A stretch of DNA of 64,000 nucleotides, taken from the NCBI RefSeq assembly GCF_015832195.1, contig NC_052045.1:2356001-2420000 (forward strand), in the 5' to 3' direction. Every line of letters begins with the position of its first letter. Within the stretch, counting starts at the first letter, position 1. This stretch comes from Motacilla alba alba (taxonomy: Eukaryota > Chordata > Aves > Passeriformes > Motacillidae). Under the pieces are notes generated by a model. That model saw only the letters and a program-made list of their open reading frames with translations. It was not told where the DNA came from and did no database searches. Positions 12,638-26,200 of this stretch are shown in pieces. A program made the position numbers and the translations under genes.

Positions 12638-14962
12638 TCTGTATTGCATTATCAACTCAATGTCTGGTTAAACTAAATGAATTAATGCTAAGAGCTACAA
12701 GGTTTTTTTTAATATCAATAAATGGAAGCTGTACCAGAATTGTCCCTTTTTAATGAGGTTAATATCATTAGATTTAAAAAAAAAAACCCTCATAAGTAGA
12801 CTTATTTGAAAACTTTACATTAAAAATTGTTGAAAGTTTAAAATTTAGAGGATAATCAGACTTAGAACTGATTTTTATGTAATCCTAAAAGAACTCCTTA
12901 AAGTGCATGTGAGAACAGAAGGCAAATTTTTCATGTGCTGGAAAGCTTCTACTTAAAGATCTTATTTGTCTTCTGTCTCCAGCAACCTTTTACTTATGGC
13001 CAACAAGCTTTAGACAGGTGATGTATAGCAGGAAAATCTAATACAATTAACATGCAGATATAATTCACTGAGATAAAAAATCTTGATCGATCTGGAGCAT
13101 TTGAAGGTTATCTTGCTACACAATCACACGTTAGAAATGCTAAACTGAATTTTAAAAAAAAATCATAGTTTTCATTGTTCTTCTCTATTTGACTGGAAAA
13201 TGTGTTTGTTCTCAGATTTCAATAGGGAAAAAGAACCACTTGTTATGATAAGATTCACATGTGACCCTCCTGATTCCTCTCTTTTAAAGTGAATGTGGGA
13301 TAGAAAATAAGTTTTACTGATCAGCTGGTTGATGCTATGAGAAACTCCGCAGTGATTGTCACTGGGATCTGTAAATGAACACAACAGGCTGCACTAGGAA
13401 TGTGATAAAACATTGCTAATCTCTCAGATGGAGCTGGCCTTGCAGGGAAAGGTAGAAGGACAAAAGTAAAGCAACCAGAGCTGCTCCTTTAAATCTCCAA
13501 TTGCCAGATTTATTGAATTTACAGCATTATTCACTTGTGTGCTAATTTCCACATTTCAGTGTCGGACCCTGGGTGTGTATCTGTGTCCACCCTACACCAC
13601 ATCCACCTGGAGTGGGAATTGTCTTTATTTGATCAAGTCCAGAACCTCACCCACTGCAATCATGCATTTCTAAAAGAGGCCCTTCTCGTTAAAATAAATC
13701 CCTTCCCTTTCTGCATTTCACCTGCTGAACTCAATATATATCAGCACATCCAGTCATTTCAAAGGAAGTACTTCTCCATCAAAATGCAGGGTTAAGTGGG
13801 ACCAATCAATATGAAATATACAGCAGGATAGGAAAAAAAGTGCAGGTCAGATACTTTGAGAGATATAAAATGTCACAGTTAATTTTTCACTCATCTAGAC
13901 TGAAAAGGAGCTGCTGAATTATCTATGAAAGTGAACTAACTTTGATACTTTGACATAAATGCTGCATAGCATTATCCAAAAGAGCAGAGCCACTCCATTA
14001 TTCCATTATTTACTCACTCACATGCAATATCCACTGTCACAGATATAGATATTTATATGTACAGAATCTCTGAGCCTTCCAAATGATAATATTACAGGAC
14101 AGTGTTAATTTGGGGAAACAGAGAGGAAAATGTATGCAGTGGAAGCACAGGCTGCGTGTACCAAATGCTGCCTGGCTCTCTCTGCCAGGCCACCTCTGCA
14201 ATGCTCCCCCAAGTCATGCAAAACTATTTCTGTGCCCACAGTCTGGCCCGTTGCAAAGCACATCATTGTTTTCTACAGTGCTAAACCTAATCAGCCAAAT
14301 GAAATGAAATGAACTTCTGCCAGCAGCACTTCCTCTGAACTTTATTCGGCCGACTCAGTTGCCAAATTGTTTTCCCAGTCTTCAACTCTTCCAGCGACTG
14401 GTCTTTGAAAAGCAAACAGCCCCCACTTGCTACAACTCCTTTGAAAGATTTTCTTTGGGTTTTGTTCCTCTCGAGCGTTCACCTTCAGGCTTCTTGAAGC
14501 CAAATAAAAATAATTCCTAGCCCGTGGTGACAGGGGCTCTCACACCAACCTGCAAACACTTTGGCAAATTCTCTGCCCATCAACTTTAAACCAGACGTGT
14601 CCATCACCTCCCAGTGCAAAAAATCTGAATACTGCCCACCATTTCCAACGACCTGCCAACCTTTTGCCATCTTAGACCCCACACCAGTGATATTTTCTCC
14701 TTTGTTTTTACTGAGACGTTTTCCTAACTTCTCTGGGTGGTAACTATGGTGACAGAGATGTTGATGAGGAGCAAATCAAAATGTATCAGAAAAGACAGAG
14801 CCCCAGCAATGTACAGAGACTGTGTGGCTCGTGCTACCTTAATTTGCATTTAATAATTAATTAACCACATTAGGATTTCACATATAGACACACAAAAATG
14901 CTGGGATCTAACTGGCAGCCGCCAGGTCTCTGCAGCCTTGAAAATAAATTCAGGATTGAATT
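12638..14962. other. Unique non-coding DNA with an octamer/homeobox-like cluster
   Basis: No gene or transposon recognised. The notable patch is 14840-14872: a perfect octamer ATTTGCAT (14842-14849) followed directly by overlapping TAAT/ATTA cores. Such clusters occur in enhancers bound by POU and homeodomain proteins, but they also arise by chance in AT-rich DNA. Open frames are short. Confidence 0.5.
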
Positions 14963-15002
14963 ACACACACACACATACAAAAAAAAAAAAAAAAAAAAAA
15001 AA
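14963..15002. repeat. (AC)6 plus A24 compound simple repeat
   Basis: Six AC units at 14963-14974, a short spacer, then 24 A residues at 14979-15002. There is an AATAAA upstream, but the preceding sequence has no gene-like body and no target duplication is visible, so it is annotated only as a simple repeat. Confidence 0.9.
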
Positions 15003-15962
15003 GCATCAGTCATACTAAGCACCCATCTGGAAATTAAATGTCAAAGATAAATGCAAGAGAGGGGAAAAAATCAAATGAGAAAAAGTCAGTGTGCTTTCAG
15101 GAAGACACAGTCTGTTCTGAACAAAATTACCAAAGAAATGAGATATTTGCTGAATACCAAACACTTGCTCTGAATTTTTTTTTCATATTATGACCACCTA
15201 AATGTCTATAAAATAGAATCTTTTTTAAAACTCTCAAAAAAAAAATCTGTGACATCTTTCAGGGGAATTCAACTCAGGAAAAAATCCCTACACTTCTATT
15301 TTACATCTTACATTGCACAATATTGATCAATAAGAAAAATCTTAATCATTACAGCTGAATCTGAATAAGTGCTTTCCCTTCTGCTTCTTGAGGGGATTTC
15401 TGCCCTCCATGCACATCTTGTGAGTGGCTGTCATTAGATAACTGATTAAAAGGGCAACACTGAAAAGTGCAAACTTCTGTGTGGTTTTCCAAAGTGCAGC
15501 AAATAATCAGATTTATGTGTGAAAAACTAGCAAGCCCACAGACAGCAGATCTGAATGAAAGGCTGGGCAGAACCAGGACTCCAACTCCTTTCGAGAAAAA
15601 GTGAGGGCTCCTCTCTGTAAAATTTATTCCAGTGACTTCCTTCAAACTTTTTAAACCTGCATCACTACCACTGGCAACCTCCAGGATTACCTGTGTGGGG
15701 ATTTTCAAACTTCTGTGGGAAGCAACCACCAGGGCCAGTAGCTGAGCACTGAGCAGGCTGAGAGAGCAGCTCTGCAGGGTCCAGGAGCTCCCAGCTGCTC
15801 CTCCTGGGACTTGTGGCACAGCAAAGGAACAGCAGGAACAGCTGGAACATCCATGGACTCCAAAACCCACTAAGGGAGGTGCCTGTGTGCATCTGCAGGG
15901 CTGCAGTACAGAGCCTGAAGGCTGAACTCCAGGCACTCTTGCAGTGAAATTTATCAGAGTTG

Positions 15963-15963
<1 letters not shown>
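15003..15963. other. Non-coding DNA holding the window's longest open frame
   Basis: The minus strand is open from 15936 to 15349 (195 codons with an ATG). The translation is rich in Ser, Cys and Leu in its first half, has no domain I recognise, no obvious signal peptide and no neighbouring exon-like segment. In a six-frame scan of 64 kb a frame near this length can arise by chance, so no CDS is called. The sequence is locally more GC-rich than its surroundings. Confidence 0.5.

Positions 15964-16014
<51 letters not shown>
15964..16014. repeat. (TTA)17 microsatellite
   Basis: Seventeen uninterrupted TTA units (51 bases), the longest perfect trinucleotide array in the window. A pure array of this length is expected to be highly polymorphic. 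Confidence 0.97.
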
Positions 16015-16018
<4 letters not shown>

Positions 16019-18405
16019 CTTTAATTTGATGTCACCCTGGGTTTTTTAAGCTTTTCTAAGCCTTCTGATGTTTACATTCTTATAACAAACTTTCTCACAC
16101 ACTTTATGTAAATAACTTCTTGATTTGCATTCTTTTATAGAAGAAAAAAAAAAAAAACTGATAGACTGTTGGTTTGTCCAGTGTCATTGGAGAGGTGGCA
16201 CTTTCACCCTCCAATCCACTGTCACTTTTAAAAACTACAAATACTAAAATCAAAATTAAATTTCCCTCTTTTTTCCCTTGTAAAATCCAGTGTCCACATC
16301 TTTCTGGTTTGTGTCCTAAAGTGACAATTATTATACTTTATTTTATTTTATCTTTTTTTTTTTTTTTATTGCTATTACCATTCCATCACCTGCTGCTGCT
16401 TTGGTGACCTGAGATCCCTGATCCTCAGAGAGCTGGTGTGGGAAATGGAAGTGTGCCTAAAATCAGCTCTCCCAGGCACGCTCCGTGCACACACACATAA
16501 TCTTTGTGTGATGGACTTTATCAGGTGTTAGGTCACTTCTCATTTGTCTCAAATGTGAAGCTGTAAAATCTTGAAAAATTCCCATCAAATTCAAGCTGGG
16601 GACCTTAATCCCAGACTGTGCTGGGTGCAGGGGTCAAGCCCACTTTTGTCAGCTCTCACATCAGAAGTGGAGAAGCACAAGCACAAAGTAATGAGAAATA
16701 AATAGTGATGGAGCCAGGCCTGTCCCCTGAGCAGTTGTTTACTCCTGCACTCCTCATTTCATTATGCACAAGCTCGTGGCAGCATGAAGGGGCTGCTGCA
16801 ATAACTTCCATGATCCCTTCCCAAATCTGCAAGTCTAAACAAGGTGAAGGTGTCATTGAGTGTCACACAGCAGCAGCAGGGGGTTCCATGCTAACCTGAA
16901 CCCCTCTTTTTTACACTGGGTGAGAATTCATGGCTGATTCTCACTTTATACGCCAGATTTGAACTTTTTGTTTCCCACAATTCTTTAATCTGCACCAAAT
17001 TCCAGTATTTGACCCTTTGGTGCCTTATTGATCTGTCCCTCTGTCACCGCTCCTTTCTGTTTCACACCTGAGAGAAAATTACTGCAATATTCAGTGCAGG
17101 CATTTTTGATTTCTTGGAGGAACCTGAGATTCAAATGCAGATCAAATGCCTTGATACAGCACAGCACTTTTTTTCCATAGAGCAGAAAACCATCCTAACA
17201 AATGCACTTGGTGAAAAAGATTGGTGATTTCATCCATTTATTGGGAAAAAAACAACCCAAAACCAACAAAATTAAATATGTCTGACCTGATTTTGAAAAA
17301 GAGCAGGAAACATAGGAGTATGCAATTTCCCTGAAACTTTAAGAAAGCACTTGTAGATCTCATAGTACAAAGGTAAAGTTCAGATTGCTCTTACTTTTAG
17401 TGACAATGTAAGAAAGAAAATAAATTTTCTACCTAATTAGCAGGAAATTTCCTGAGATAGCCATTAGGGGAAAAGGCCTATGAAAGCAGTACCATAATCA
17501 ATTAGCAGGGATGCATTCTTAATTAAGTTCAAGCATTGGGAATGGTATATGCTGCAATGCTACTATTGAATTAATAATTTGTAAATAAGACTGGGGGTAG
17601 AAACTGCAGTGCACAATGCTTATGAAGAATCCACTCTAAAAGCAATTATATATTATATTTATTTTAAATTTGGCATTTTATGACCTTTCACCTAAACTAA
17701 TTAAACTCAATAATAAGATTAGAAAACACAGTGTCTGTCCAGTATAGAAGCACTTAAAAAATTATCTTTGCTTCAGAAGTGACCAGCCAAAATCATTAAC
17801 ATGAGAGCATCACTAGAATGAAATATTTATTCAATTTCTGCTGAAGAAATGAAAGCAATTTTTAAATTATTTTGACCACACACAGGGCAGGAGTAGAAAT
17901 ATAAACATGTTTATGCTGCTGCTTCTTTAAGCACACAATTCCAGCATTCCCTGACACCCCTGTGATGGCTCTGCCTTCACCACAGGTACCCTTTTATTAA
18001 AAAACATTACTGGGAATGACATTTTATTAAAGTTTCACCACTCTCAAAGCCTTTCTGCAGGAAAACACCATTTCTAATCTAAGAAGCAGATCTTTCTAGG
18101 GCTCTTTCCTACGGGTACAGGAGCAGCCAGGAGCAGGAGTGACCTGTTTCACTCCTGCAGACATTGCCTTCAACAGGATTGTGCTGGACATCCCCTGCCC
18201 TGGCACCTGCACGAAGCACTTCACATCCCCTGCCCTTTCCAGCTTGTAGGGATGTCAGCAGCACACGAAAGTACTTAATACTTTCCTCATTCTGCTGGGA
18301 AGAAGAACAAGGTTTCTCTTGGCTTTCCTATATAAACAAAGATCAAGAATAAAATATTTACTTACAAAGTGTTGTGCTGCTTTTCCAGTGGCATTTCAAT
18401 TTTCA
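16015..18405. other. Unique non-coding DNA
   Basis: No gene found. A perfect octamer ATTTGCAT is at 16123-16130, an A run at about 16143-16156 and a T-rich tract near 16350-16368. The AT-rich stretch about 17450-17700 is free of simple repeats and of recognisable transposon sequence, with several TAAT/ATTA cores. It has the look of old, retained non-coding sequence, but conservation cannot be judged without other genomes. Confidence 0.5.
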
Positions 18406-18457
18406 GGCTAGGTGACCTTCGGAGGCTCTCTCCAGCCTCTGTGTTTCTGTGGTTCCA
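18406..18457 (+). mobile_element. CR1 LINE 3' tail fragment
   Basis: About 50 bases match the extreme 3' end of chicken-repeat-1: CTAGGTGACCTTCGGAGG, then a CTCCAGCCTCTGTG-like block and TTCTGTGGTTCC in place of the usual 8-bp terminal repeats. CR1 is a non-LTR retrotransposon whose copies are nearly always 5'-truncated, so a stub of only the tail is normal. Sense orientation is +. It is short and diverged, hence moderate confidence. Confidence 0.65.
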
Positions 18458-21400
18458 GTATTTTATTTGCAATATTTCCTCCAACTGGGGGGAAGTTGAA
18501 CATGCTGGCCATAAACTATAACACCCTGATGTGAGAGGGGAGCTGGGGAAAGTGGTGCTCGCTGCTTAGTGTGTAACTGAAATGAAATCATAAGAAGAAT
18601 TTCCTACAACTCTGACTGGTTTTTATTCATGTCATCTTGGAGAAGAGGGAAAATGAAATTTTAATGTTAGATTTGTAGCTTATTATCACATATCCAATGA
18701 CAGATATGTAGATGAGTTTCATATTCTGAGGGCTCTTCAAGGAAGCCATTACTCCACTCCACTTGCTTTAACTGGCACGTCCTAAAAGCAAAGGCTGGCT
18801 CGAGCCTTAGGGTTTATTTATATTGCAGCAAAACTGAAATTACTAAATAATCACACATTAATGTCCGGAGAGCTGCTATTTAGCCAAATCAAGGCATGAA
18901 AAATAAGATTCTCCAACTCTGCAATACCTTTGGGTGTCAGGAGCACAGAGTGTGATAAACACAGCAGGGAGCCACTGTCAGCTGCAAGCACAATTTGGGC
19001 CCGCACCTCACCTCTCCTTGGCTCATCCCAAACCTCCACATTTGCTAGGTGAGAACTTCCCAACGTTGTTTCCTCTGTCTCTGAGAGGAAAAGCTCTTAA
19101 AATATGCATTGGTCTCCAGCTCTGTCAGCACGACCGAGCTCTGAAGCATTTTCTGCATACAAATTCCCAGCTGTCATCACGTTCTGGCATAAAGCTGTTT
19201 GGCTGCCTGCGTGTCCCAGCTCGAGCTGGGCTGTGTGTGACATGCAAACATCCTGTGTAAACACAATGAATCTGATGTGTCCAACTCCAGCTTTGCTTTG
19301 CATGCACAAAGTGTGGGAAGTGTGACTCACCCTGGAAATCTGACGCTGGGCTGGGGAATCTTGGTGATTCCTTCAAGCCCTGAGCAGGGAGCACGGGAAC
19401 GTGGACTATGAATAGCAGCAGATATAATTTTCTCAGGGGATTCATTAATAATCTTGGATTCCTTCATGTTAACCGTGAATTAAGTGGGGGAAGAAAGAGA
19501 CTACCCTGAGGCACCTGTAACTTCTGGCTCAATATTATAGTTTAGCTACCAATGCATACAAGAGATTGCATTATAAGGAAAAAGAACATAATTATCAATT
19601 CACGTGTTTTTGGATGCAGAGGCACCTTCAGCACTAAATACTAAGCACTAGCTACAGCTCATTCCTGAATGCCTCACGGGGGATGCCAGAACAAGCAGAT
19701 CCCAGGCTGGATGCTTTTGGCAGGATCCTGCTGCTTTCTTCACTCAGCTCATGAGGAGGCAGGCTGGCAATTTGACAGGATTGTAACCTAATTTCATGTC
19801 AGCTTTTAGTCATCCATTCATTCACTAGTATCTGATCAGCTGACGAATGTGAAAAATCACTAAAATAGCCAAAATATGTGGAGTAGTTTTTAATTTCAGC
19901 CTCAGAGCCATTGCTTTTCAGCATGTTCTGCATTCAGAAGTGTGTGCAATAGTGGTCCTCACCAGTGAAGAAATGCATCCTTACGTGTTAATTTTGAAGT
20001 CACTCATTCATATTCATGAAAAATTGCATATACGATATTGGATGTACCCTAGCCAAAGGCATCTATCCTCAGAATATGCCTTGTTAACTTTCCAAGGAAA
20101 TGGGACCTGAAGAAATTACCAGAGATGAAGCATCTGGTGATGGAGCCATTTTTCGAAATGCCTTTGATTGAATGCATTGCTCCAGCAGGTATGCAAGAGT
20201 GCACGCTGAATGCATTTTCAAAGTGACCCTGCCAAGCTCAGAGTGACTGTATCTTCTCCCCCTGAACTTTTGATCAAATGCTCATGATTACATGCTGATT
20301 TTGTCAGAAACTCCATCCAGGCATGAACGGTGTGCCTGCTGCAGCAAGGTCGTGCTATCGCAAGTTTCCATCCCACAAAATAACCTACCATCAAGAGCTC
20401 ATTTTTACCAATTGATTGCCAAAGCTCCTGTGGAATGCATCTACGGATGTTTTCTTTTTTACACACAGTTTAGCAGATGCTCTGCTTGCCAGTGAATTCT
20501 AAGAACCCACAGAAGTGCACAGCCTGAGGTGCGAAATTCTCCAGGCAGCACATCCAGCACTGGGACAGGGAGAGCTGCCATGCCCTGGTGGGGCTCAGTT
20601 TCTCACGCCTCCAGCACTCTAACTATCCACATTACCACTGCCTTTATCCTATCAAAATACAAATTTGGGACAAACCAACCCCCGTATATTTTTGCCTCCT
20701 CTGCACATTGGTTTGTTGGAATGTAGATATTATCAAGGCATCTTGTTCAGAGCTGATACTCCCTGTTAAACCTTCTTTTCAGATTTTCTAACTCTTTTAT
20801 TTTGTTTTTAGAATAGGAGGAATGGGACAATTTAATTGTATTAAATAGACCTATGGCAGTAGAGAGAGATTTTTGAGACATCCCATATTTTACTTTGTTC
20901 CTTCTCAAAATCTTAAGTGCTTATTCTTACTCCACTTAAGTTTCTGTTTCCTCTCTCTTTGGAAAAAAAAAGAACAAAAGAAGTAAAACCAGACTTCTGT
21001 TTTATTCTAGTAGTGCTTCAAATTCATCAACAGAAACTGCAAGAACAACTGGTCATTGCCTGCAAAATTTGCAGCAGCTTCTAAATCAGAATACACTGAC
21101 TCTGAACAGATTTTAAGATGTTCCCCACGAAAATATCAATAAATTTATTTCCTGGAAGAGGTTTGATTTGGTTTTTCATTGGCTTTTTTCCCCCAAAGCT
21201 GTAAATCCTCCCCTTCTGTTTCCTCACCACACTGCCCTAATCCATTGCCTTATTCATTGCATTTTATAAAAGTGCAATTACCAAAATGTAACTGTTTCAT
21301 ACAGGTATCAAGACATAGATAAAGTACTTTTAACAGAACAGACTGTTGTCTAGAAGTGTTTAAAACCAGCAGTAACAGCAAGAGGGGATGACAAAGAGTT

Positions 21401-22917
21401 CATTCCTTTGCCTGAAGAACCACACCACCAACAACATAAACTTTTATGATCTTCAGTAGAAACTTGGCTTTACCTACTGAAGTACAGAAGAAAACTGTTA
21501 CTTGCATTATTTCCTAACTGCATGGTCCAGAGCTTTTTGTCCTTAATGTGCCAAAACTATTGACAGCTTCTGTTGAGCACTGAAAGCCAGAATTTGCTCC
21601 ACCTCTAAGCTCTCTCACTGTTGAGCTGCAGTCCCTATTTCTCCACTTTAAGTCATAAGTCCTCACATGAGAGATTATGCAGAACCCTTGAATTGAAAAA
21701 AAAAAAAAATAAAAAAAGGACTGAAAGGAAACAACTTGTCATCACATTTTCTATAAATTACACTTTTCATCCTTTTTACTGTTTGTTTTTTGCTTCTTTT
21801 CCTGAACTGAATATAATTCTGGCAGTCCTTTTCTGTCTGCAGTCTAAAGAAGTCCTTTCTCCTTGACACTTAGGCAGTTTTACCTGGCAGAGCATCAGGG
21901 GGTAAATGCTTTTAATGAGGCTCCTTCACCTGTGCAGTATTTGAACTTTCTCCCCAGGGAGGAAAGAGTGGTGCACCCCACAGGGAGTATTTTGATTTAC
22001 TATTGAGCCTCTTTTGCATAACAGGCCACAGAATAGAGAAAGAGCAAAGTTCTTACGCTGTTACTGAGCTTTAATACTGCTTTTATGAAGAGTTCTATTG
22101 CTATTTTAGGAGGAAGGTACAAAGGGTTTGTTAAAAATAGAAACAAAAATCATTAGGTAGTAAAGGCAGTGGCACAAGGCTTTGATCATTTCAGGGAACC
22201 TCTCACGTCCTGGAGGGGCTGTGGATAAAGCACCTGGTGGCAGTGTTTGAGAGAATTGCTGCAGACTGGAAAGTGTTCAGTGTTTAGCTGTGCAAAGTCA
22301 GTAAACTCCTGAGAGATGAGTCTCCTTGAGACAGCTTTTATTAAATGCTTAAGAAACCAGTTCTGCTCAAGCCACTGAGACATGAGGAAATATTTAATAA
22401 ATACTGAGCTCGCTTTAAAGTCTCCCTCCTTGGCCCCTCAGTCTTAGAGCAAAATGCCTGCTTACAGTTATTTACCTCATAACTTCACAATCCTGTCAGC
22501 ACATACAGTGCAATCACATTTCCTTGTGCCCTGACTTCTCTGCACCCAACACGCTGAGGGACAGCTTTTGTGCATATCCTGATTATTACAGGTTGGCAGA
22601 CCCATGTTATAAAGACATTTGTCAGCACAGGCCAGGTTTGACATGAGGATGATCCCTTGCCCAACAGCTGAATGCAAGGCCCGTTACTGAGTTAGAAATC
22701 TATTTTATGTAACATCAGTGTTTGATGTAGCAAAGTATGACACGGGTGACAACATCACCGATGGAAGCAAGCACAGTGTGTTGGAACAGCTGCTCCCCAG
22801 CTCTGCAGTGTGCCTGACACATGTTTGTAGCCTGCCAAGGACTCTTCCTGCCACTCCTCTGCCACCTCCAGCTCCAATTCCAGTGGCAGTGAGCCCTGCT
22901 GCGCTGCCAGCCTCACT
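18458..22917. other. Unique non-coding DNA
   Basis: No gene, RNA gene or transposon recognised. The segment about 18640-18905 lacks simple repeats and contains several AT-rich motif clusters; 20220-20490 likewise looks like unique retained sequence. Open frames reach about 108 codons (18934-19260 and antisense 19125-19445) and overlap one another on both strands, a sign of chance frames. A short A-rich tract lies near 21690-21718. Confidence 0.5.
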
Positions 22918-22923
22918 CTGCAC

Positions 22924-23315
22924 TGTGCTGTTTGCAGGGCAGCCAGGACGAGGGAAGAGATGAGAATCTTGACTCCATGGTTCAGAGGGCTGATTTATTA
23001 TATTATCATATATATTATATTAAAAATGCTAAACTAAGACTATACTAAAATAATAGAGAGAAAGGAATCATCAGAAGGCTGGAAAGGAATAGAAAGGAAT
23101 GAATAACAAAGTTTTGTGACTTTCCAGAGAGTCTGAGCCAGCTGCATCCTTGATTGGTCATTAATGAGAAACACCTCCCATGGACCAACCAAGGAAGCAC
23201 CTGTTGCATTCCACAGCAGCAGACAGTTATTGGTTACACTTCTTTCCTGAGGCTCCTCAGCTTCTCAGGAGAAGGAAATCCCAGCAAAGGATTTTCATAA
23301 AATACGTCTGTGACA
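22924..23315 (-). mobile_element. Solo LTR of an avian endogenous retrovirus (family A/B)
   Basis: A 392-bp element bounded by TG and CA, flanked by a perfect 6-bp duplication CTGCAC (22918-22923 and 23316-23321). Read on the minus strand it begins TGTCACAGACG and carries AATAAA at 22994-22999 near its end, so it lies in minus orientation. It is the same family as the + strand LTR at 11612-12029. No gag, pol or env sequence is next to it, so it is a solo LTR. The intact duplication argues for a younger insertion than the other copy. The class II (ERVK-like) assignment from the 6-bp duplication is inference. Confidence 0.9.
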
Positions 23316-23321
23316 CTGCAC

Positions 23322-26200
23322 CAGCAGCATCCTGCACCTTCCCCAGCCTTGACTCTCCACGGGAAAAGCAGCTGAGCTCTGAATCACCAGTGGCCTCTGG
23401 CTCGTGGCAGACTGAGAGTGACACAGAGCTGTGTTTTAAACCTGAGCTTACTCCTGTCACAACATGGCAGCTGGGTTTGGAGGCTCCTCCACGAGCTGTT
23501 CTCTCTTAATCCCTTGGCTGGGGTTACTCCTGCCTCTGTTCCTTCAGACAGTCCGCGTTAACTCTTTCTGTGTGGTCCTGCCTCAGCTTACAACTGGTGT
23601 ATCTAGCTGACTCAGCTCTATTTTGAATTTTTTGCCTTGTGGTAAATATAATCACACCGAACAAATCGATATTTAATTCAACAACCAAGAATTTGTCTGA
23701 ATGAAAAACATCAAAACTGTTTTGATGGACTCACAGACCTCCCCTGTCAGGCTTCAGAGCAGAACACGCTCTTGTCCACATTTCTATCACCAGCACAGCC
23801 TTTCTCACAACATCACACCAGACCTGAAGGACATTTTTAGGAGAAGCTCCCAGCAGTTGCCTTCCATGCTGGATTTGAGTTACAAGAGTCACGAGTCTGC
23901 CAGAGATACAATTGTGTAAGAAAGTTTTATAACAACCAGAGTTTCAGGCAGAGTTAATGAGGAGCAGCACTATCATATGGACTCACAAAACAGATATGAA
24001 ACTATTTTCCATCCTATAATATTTTTTTAATGCAGGACTTGATAGAGTAATTTCCTCATGCCATTATCAGAATAATAGGGCAAACGTATCAGAATAAAAA
24101 TAAATTGTTTGATAACACAGAACTGTAACAAAAAAAAAAAAAAGTGAAACGCTCTTTTTTTCTTTTTAACTTAATTTTCTCTTTTTCTGTGACAATTGTT
24201 AAACACTCCAAAATTGCCACTTTAAGTTGTGTAGGGGTTTTTTTGTTAGGTAGGTACTGAATCTGGAATATATGCCAAAGCACAGCAGGTTTTTACACAT
24301 TCACATAAGCTCAAGAACAAATTTCTTTTGGTCACATTTTCCCAGTGCTTTTATTTTTGGCTGATTCTTGCCCATAAAAAGTTTCAAATTAAAGAGACAC
24401 TTGTTTGACACATTGTCTGCAACAGTGCCTCTGAACACAGTGATTTGCTCCGTATTGACTTAAAGTGCAATTTATTCAATGAAAAGACTCTAAGGAAAAC
24501 TAGGATGCTTCAGGAATAGCATGAAGTATTGACCTAATCCAAACTTGCTTAGACAAACTGGCAATATCTAAATTGAAATAGCACGTCTGGAGGCAAGAAG
24601 AAAAAAACCTGGTGTCTCTACAATTTACATATCCTCCCAAGTAGCTGCATAAAATAAAGCCTGAGCTGCTGTTGCAGTGCAAACCTTCTGGCTGTGTGTA
24701 AATCTGCAAAAATCCAGGCAGCACATCCTGGGCTGGCACAGCCTTCAGACAGAGGGATCTACAGCAGCACAGGACCCAGCCCTGCTGGGGTTTTTTTCTG
24801 GAAAGCTCTGGAAGCACAGTTTGTGTGATTCTGTGTTTTCTCTGACCCTGCTCCCTCTCAGCCCCTGGTCTGAAATCACTGGGGCCAGGCTTGGGCTCTC
24901 TGGCAAACCTCCACAGGCACAGAAGGAGTGAAGGGCACTTCACAAATGTCCTTTAGCAGTGATTCCTGAATGCCTGCCCAGCACATCCCACCCCACCCTG
25001 CAGATCCCTCTGTGCTCTGTGAAGGCTGCACATCGTTTTTCCAATACACCCTTTTCACTGCAAGACATTGAAAATCTATTTGCCACCTGTACATGCTCTC
25101 TGTTATGCCCCAAAACCAGTTCCACTCAGCATTTCTTCAGTGAATAGTTTTGAAGCAACTAAATGTAAAAAAAAAAAGTCAGCTTAGTGTGGCTGCACTT
25201 GTAATAAAACAGTTTTTTCTTCATTGTTCTTGTTGTTCTTCTAGATTGCTGCAAATTTTTTTTGGAGGCTTTTCTGCTTTCATTTCTAATTGAGTATTAG
25301 AAGGTAATTGGTTTGTTTCTATTAAAAGCTAAACAAAAAGTAAATTATTAACTATTTTCTACCTCAGATCACATGGAAAACACAGGATTTGAGATTGCAG
25401 ATTCATGAGTTTAATCTTAGACCCTACGTAAGATATTCCTGAATCATATATGAACAACAATAATCAAGACTGCAGACATTATTATTTTATGTTGAAGGGC
25501 ATTTTCATTGAAAAGTTGACTACTGTAACGCAATAATCCTACACTTTGGAGTGAGCTTTATGGGTGTAGCTTTATGAATATGCATGGCAGAGCTGTTTTT
25601 CTTTTTCTAACTTTACATAAAAAGTCTCATATGCTAATTCCCACTGCAGAGAATCTCTGATGAGCCCTGAATTTACTTCTAAGTTTTGCTCTCATTTATT
25701 ACAAACTTACGTCAGCACACTTTTTCTCCATGTTCAAGAACAAAGTTTACTGTGCTCAAAGGCCAAATCACTTGGAAAAGTCCAAACAAAACCCAGAGTA
25801 TTCGGAATGTGCAATGGCATAACCATCCAGTATCTGTTTTTCCTGTAAACAGCATTAATTTTAATAATATTTTCACACTTATATCTGGTGCAAAGTTAGT
25901 CAGTCCTTCTTGATCTTTACTCTGGGTCATTCTGCTTACAAAACCCCATGCAACAGCTTCTTCCACTCACGATGGCAGATTTAACCAAAACTTTTAAAGA
26001 CTAGGTCAGATTTCCAGCTGGATGTTCCTGAATTTCCTCTTTCAAACTCTTATCCTGAGCCCGAACATTTCGAAATTGTGGTCACCAAACCTCCACGTGC
26101 CTTGGCAGATCCCCAGGGGCTGCAGTGCCAGCAGGTTCAGCTACACATTGCAGCTCTGCTCTAATGCTGCCTCACTGAGATCCACGGGACTGCAGGGTGC
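23322..26200. other. Unique non-coding DNA
   Basis: No gene found. An A run lies near 24130-24143. The 147-codon minus frame at 24500-24943 overlaps a shorter plus frame and has no recognisable domain. A small direct repeat around AGCTTTATG occurs near 25553-25575. Confidence 0.5.

Noticed and set aside
8687..15002. Long A runs (8687-8711, 14979-15002) as tails of processed pseudogenes
   Set aside because: No gene-like sequence upstream and no flanking duplications; CR1 does not make poly-A tails.
24500..24943. 147-codon minus-strand frame
   Set aside because: No domain, overlapping plus-strand frame, no exon-like boundaries.
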